From the NCBI GenBank assembly GCA_007135955.1, contig SLHW01000027.1:1-24337 (forward strand): a stretch of 24,337 nucleotides of DNA, written 5' to 3'. Positions 22,085-24,337 of this stretch are shown here, one piece after another. Below the pieces are notes generated by a model. That model made no database searches. It saw nothing but the letters and a program-made list of their open reading frames with translations, and was not told the origin of the DNA. The position numbers were made by a program, and so were the translations under genes. Position 1 is the stretch's first letter; every line of letters starts with the position of its first letter. This DNA comes from Candidatus Saccharimonadota bacterium. Lineage in GTDB: Bacteria > Patescibacteriota > Saccharimonadia > Saccharimonadales > SLHW01.

Positions 22085-23611
22085 ATGAACTGGAAAATAA
22101 TCTGGAAATCACTAAGCAATAAAGATATGACTGACCGTCTATTGGCGGTACTGGGTATACTTTTGGTGTTTCGTATTATGGCTGTTATTCCGATCCCAGT
22201 CAGTGATCCAGCGACGCTCCGCGAAGTTCTTGACACGGTATTAACTGCTGGCGGCGGTTCGCAATTCTTGAATTTCTTAAACTTGGCTTCCGGTGGAGCG
22301 CTTGCTAATTTCTCGATTATGATAGTTGGCTTGATTCCGTATATTAATGCCTCAATTATCATGCAGCTACTTACTCGTGCTATTCCGAAACTAGAGGCCT
22401 TGAACAAAGAAGGTGAGTTTGGCCGCAAGAAGATCAATCAAATTACCCGTATTCTTACGTTTCCTCTTGCGATAATCCAGTCCATTGGTGCAATTTTCTT
22501 ACTTCGTCAAGCGGTTGCATCAATCGAAGGCGGTGCAGTAACTGACATATCAGCCGGTGTTGGCATTATGGAATGGGTACTTATGATAAGCACACTGACT
22601 GGCGGATCGATGATCCTGATGTGGATGGGTGAGCAAATAACCGAAAAAGGAGTTGGTAACGGTATATCACTATTAATTACTGCCAGCATCGTCAGTGAAC
22701 TACCACCAACAATCCGAGCACTCGGTGGATCAATTATTGATGATAGCTCGCAAATGAATGTGTTTGGCCAAACACTGCCAATTAACCAGACACAATTAAT
22801 AGTCGCCGCAATTATAACTGTGTTTGTCTTAGTGTTAACGGTTTTGGTCGTTAAGCTTAATGAGGCGGCAAAACGGTTGACTATCCAGTATGCTAAGCGC
22901 GTACAAGGCAATCGAACATACGGAGGAGTGACAACGACACTTCCGGTAAAGATGATTACAGCCGGCGTGATCCCGATTATTTTTGCCGTAGCTTTCTTGA
23001 GTATCCCAAGCTTTGCCGGTCAACTAATGCTCGGTTCAGCTAATCCGACACTTCAAGAGCTTGGTGCTAATTTAACTACTTGGTTTGTGCCACCGACTGC
23101 CCAAACGTTTATAGAAGGTGGCTTGACTTTCTATATTTACCCTACAGCCTACTTTTTGCTGGTGTTTCTATTCACATTCTTTTATACCAACATCACTTTT
23201 AACGCCAAAGAAATTGCAGAAAACCTACAAAAGCAAGGCGGCTTTATTGAGGGGGTGCGTCCAGGTAAGGCAACAGAAAAGCACCTCAGCAAAGTCGTTA
23301 ACCGCCTGACATTGTTCGGCGCTACGTCACTTGGCTTTATCGCAACTCTACCGATTATCGCAGAAGTCTTTCTTGGCAATAACCTCGCAATAGCCGGTAC
23401 GAGTATTCTGATTTTGGTTGCGGTTGCGCTTGAATCGCTTCGTAAAATTGAATCACGCGCCTTGATGATAACCTATGACCAGTACGAGCAGCCTGATTTC
23501 TTCGGTGAAATAGGTGACGAAGAAGTAACACCGGGCGATGTGCCAACTGACAAAAATTCTAAAAAGCGTCGTATTTTTCGCAAAAAATCCGATAAGAAGA
23601 AGAATGGGTAA
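22085..23611 (+). CDS. secY: preprotein translocase channel subunit SecY
   Basis: SecY forms the protein-conducting channel with SecE and takes secretory and membrane proteins from SecA or the ribosome. The 508 residues contain about ten hydrophobic segments. Conserved stretches are LLVFRIMAVIPIP in TM1, the plug-region LNLASGGAL, GLIPYINASIIMQLL in TM2, EGEFGRKKINQITR, WMGEQITEKGVGNGIS, YAKRVQGNRTYGG and the cytosolic NLQKQGGFIEGVRPGKATEKHL. From about residue 464 there is a hydrophilic C-terminal extension of some 45 residues, acidic then strongly basic (KKRRIFRKKSDKKK). An alternative ATG at 22127 is possible but would cut the usual N-terminal helix. adk and map, which often follow, are absent. 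Confidence 0.98.
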   Translation: MNWKIIWKSLSNKDMTDRLLAVLGILLVFRIMAVIPIPVSDPATLREVLDTVLTAGGGSQFLNFLNLASGGALANFSIMIVGLIPYINASIIMQLLTRAIPKLEALNKEGEFGRKKINQITRILTFPLAIIQSIGAIFLLRQAVASIEGGAVTDISAGVGIMEWVLMISTLTGGSMILMWMGEQITEKGVGNGISLLITASIVSELPPTIRALGGSIIDDSSQMNVFGQTLPINQTQLIVAAIITVFVLVLTVLVVKLNEAAKRLTIQYAKRVQGNRTYGGVTTTLPVKMITAGVIPIIFAVAFLSIPSFAGQLMLGSANPTLQELGANLTTWFVPPTAQTFIEGGLTFYIYPTAYFLLVFLFTFFYTNITFNAKEIAENLQKQGGFIEGVRPGKATEKHLSKVVNRLTLFGATSLGFIATLPIIAEVFLGNNLAIAGTSILILVAVALESLRKIESRALMITYDQYEQPDFFGEIGDEEVTPGDVPTDKNSKKRRIFRKKSDKKKNG

Positions 23612-23618
23612 AAAACAC

Positions 23619-23648
23619 TTTACAGTAGCGTAGCGAAGCTGCTATAAT
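23619..23648 (+). promoter_or_regulatory. strong sigma70-type promoter for infA
   Basis: TTTACA (23619-23624) and a perfect TATAAT (23643-23648) are separated by 18 bases. The start site would be near 23655, only 12-13 bases before the infA ATG. The promoter begins 8 bases after the secY stop. Confidence 0.72.
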
Positions 23649-23667
23649 AAAGTCTTGTTATATTTGT

Positions 23668-23886
23668 ATGGCTAAAAATAAGGAAGTAATCGAGCTAGAC
23701 GGTGTCATCACAGAGGCATTACCGGGAACACAATTTCGGGTCGAGCTTGAAAATGGCCATCAAATTATAGCTCACGTCGCTGGAAAGATGCGTAAGTATT
23801 ATATACGACTTGTTCCAGGCGACAGCGTGAAGGTAGAGTTGACACCTTACGATCTTACGAAGGGTCGGATTACCCTCCGCAAATAA
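23668..23886 (+). CDS. infA: translation initiation factor IF-1
   Basis: IF-1 occupies the A site of the 30S subunit during initiation. The 72 residues are a single OB fold of standard length: IELDGVITEALPGTQFRVELENGH, VAGKMRKYYIRLVPGD and VELTPYDLTKGRITLR are all canonical. There is no ribosome binding site: the bases before the ATG read AGTCTTGTTATATTTGT. With the strong promoter just upstream, the mRNA would have a leader of about 12 bases, close to leaderless. Confidence 0.98.
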   Translation: MAKNKEVIELDGVITEALPGTQFRVELENGHQIIAHVAGKMRKYYIRLVPGDSVKVELTPYDLTKGRITLRK

Positions 23887-23939
23887 TTATCAATATATTA
23901 AGCAGTGAGTCATCACAAACAACAAAGGAGATGATCCGC
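23887..23939 (+). promoter_or_regulatory. infA-rpmJ spacer with ribosome binding site
   Basis: A 53-base AT-rich gap ends in AAAGGAGATGATC, an extended match to the 16S rRNA 3' end, about 9 bases before the rpmJ ATG. It contrasts with infA, which lacks any such site. No promoter or terminator is evident. Confidence 0.5.
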
Positions 23940-24056
23940 ATGAAGGTGCGTGCCAGCGTAAAGAAGATTAGTCCGGATGATAAAATAGTCCGCCGAAAAG
24001 GCAGGATCTATGTTATCAATAAATTTAAACCTAAGCATAAGCAGAGGCAAGGCTAA
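23940..24056 (+). CDS. rpmJ: 50S ribosomal protein L36, zinc-free type (bL36)
   Basis: This short gene gives 38 residues starting MKVRASVKKI and ending PKHKQRQG, the ends that define L36, a late 50S assembly protein near the factor-binding site. The zinc-binding form has Cys11, Cys14, Cys27 and His33. Here these are Ser11, Asp14, Asn27 and His33, so the metal site is lost. The ATG at 23940 has a strong ribosome binding site and the stop is 2 bases before rpsM. Identity is secure from the ends, the length and the position between infA and rpsM. Confidence 0.97.
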   Translation: MKVRASVKKISPDDKIVRRKGRIYVINKFKPKHKQRQG

Positions 24057-24058
24057 CT

Positions 24059-24337
24059 ATGGCTCGAATTTCCGGTGTTGTTATTCCAGATAACAAACAG
24101 GTACACATAGCCTTGACGTATGTCTATGGTATTGGGCCAAAAATCAGTGAACAAATTTTAACTAAAGTTAAAATCGATCCAACAGTCCGAGTGAAAGACT
24201 TAACCGACCAAGAGATTTCGAAAATTCAAGACTGTATTAATGATGAATACACTGTTGAAGGTGAGCTCCAGCGATCAGTCGGTGCTAACATTAAGCGACT
24301 AAAAGATATCGGCACTTACCGTGGACATCGACATAAG
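24059..24337 (+). CDS. rpsM: 30S ribosomal protein S13 (uS13), 3' truncated by window end
   Basis: The frame starts MARISGVVIPDNKQ and runs open for 93 codons to the end of the window, where the sequence reads GTYRGHRHK. S13 is normally about 120 residues, so the basic tail is cut off. The helix-hairpin-helix-like YVYGIGPKISEQIL and the IGTYRG motif identify it. S13 makes the head bridge to L5 and contacts P-site tRNA. The start is 2 bases after rpmJ, with AGAGGCAAGG upstream. It marks the beginning of the usual alpha operon (rpsM-rpsK-rpsD-rpoA), which would continue outside. Confidence 0.97.
   Translation, partial: MARISGVVIPDNKQVHIALTYVYGIGPKISEQILTKVKIDPTVRVKDLTDQEISKIQDCINDEYTVEGELQRSVGANIKRLKDIGTYRGHRHK

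Noticed and set aside
1..24337. Mobile elements, CRISPR arrays, prophage or defence genes
   Set aside because: No spaced direct repeats, terminal inverted repeats, transposase or integrase frames were seen; nearly all sequence is accounted for by housekeeping genes.

Overview
The window is a long, gene-dense transcription and translation locus read entirely on the plus strand. It runs from the 3' end of clpP through rpoB, rpoC, rpsL, rpsG, a small unknown ORF, fusA and tuf, then rpsJ and the whole S10/spc series (rplC-rplD-rplW-rplB-rpsS-rplV-rpsC-rplP-rpmC-rpsQ-rplN-rplX-rplE-rpsN-rpsH-rplF-rplR-rpsE-rplO-secY), and ends with infA, rpmJ and the 5' part of rpsM. The gene set, the missing rpmD (uL30) between rpsE and rplO, the missing adk/map between secY and infA, zinc-free S14 and L36, Gram-positive-like S12 and RpoB, and TGA used as a normal stop (rpsQ) all fit the Candidate Phyla Radiation/Patescibacteria. 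Ca. Saccharibacteria (TM7) is my best guess. That assignment is inferred from gene content and protein resemblance, not from a search.

Layout: (1) 1-219, ClpP C-terminus. (2) 220-433, promoter and long leader, then rpoBC (434-7814). (3) 7815-7961, hairpin-bearing spacer, then rpsL, rpsG, a 65-residue acidic ORF and fusA (7962-11180). (4) tuf with its own near-consensus promoter and a perfect 13-bp intrinsic terminator (12511-12542), the only clear terminator in the window. (5) rpsJ behind a structured leader (12481-12722). (6) rplC onward behind a TTGACA promoter and structured leader (13071-13307). From rplC to rplO the genes abut or overlap, six of them through TAATG stop/start junctions, which implies one translationally coupled operon. 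(7) secY. (8) infA with a strong promoter very close to its start codon, then rpmJ and rpsM.

Together the genes build the core RNA polymerase subunits beta and beta', about two dozen ribosomal proteins, the two main elongation GTPases, IF-1 and the Sec channel. No mobile element, CRISPR array, rRNA or tRNA is seen, and no reading frame appears broken.

The main unexpected features are in household proteins. RpoC has lost seven of the eight cysteines of its two structural zinc sites, and S14 and L36 are also zinc-free forms, so the locus looks zinc-independent. EF-G keeps its P-loop and switch motifs but has NKIN in place of NKxD and SGGD in place of SAxK, the two motifs that recognise the guanine base, whereas EF-Tu next to it is canonical. 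Other points of note are the near-leaderless infA, the small acidic ORF before fusA, a coiled-coil-like insertion in RpoC, an acidic tail on RpoB, and several structured leaders.
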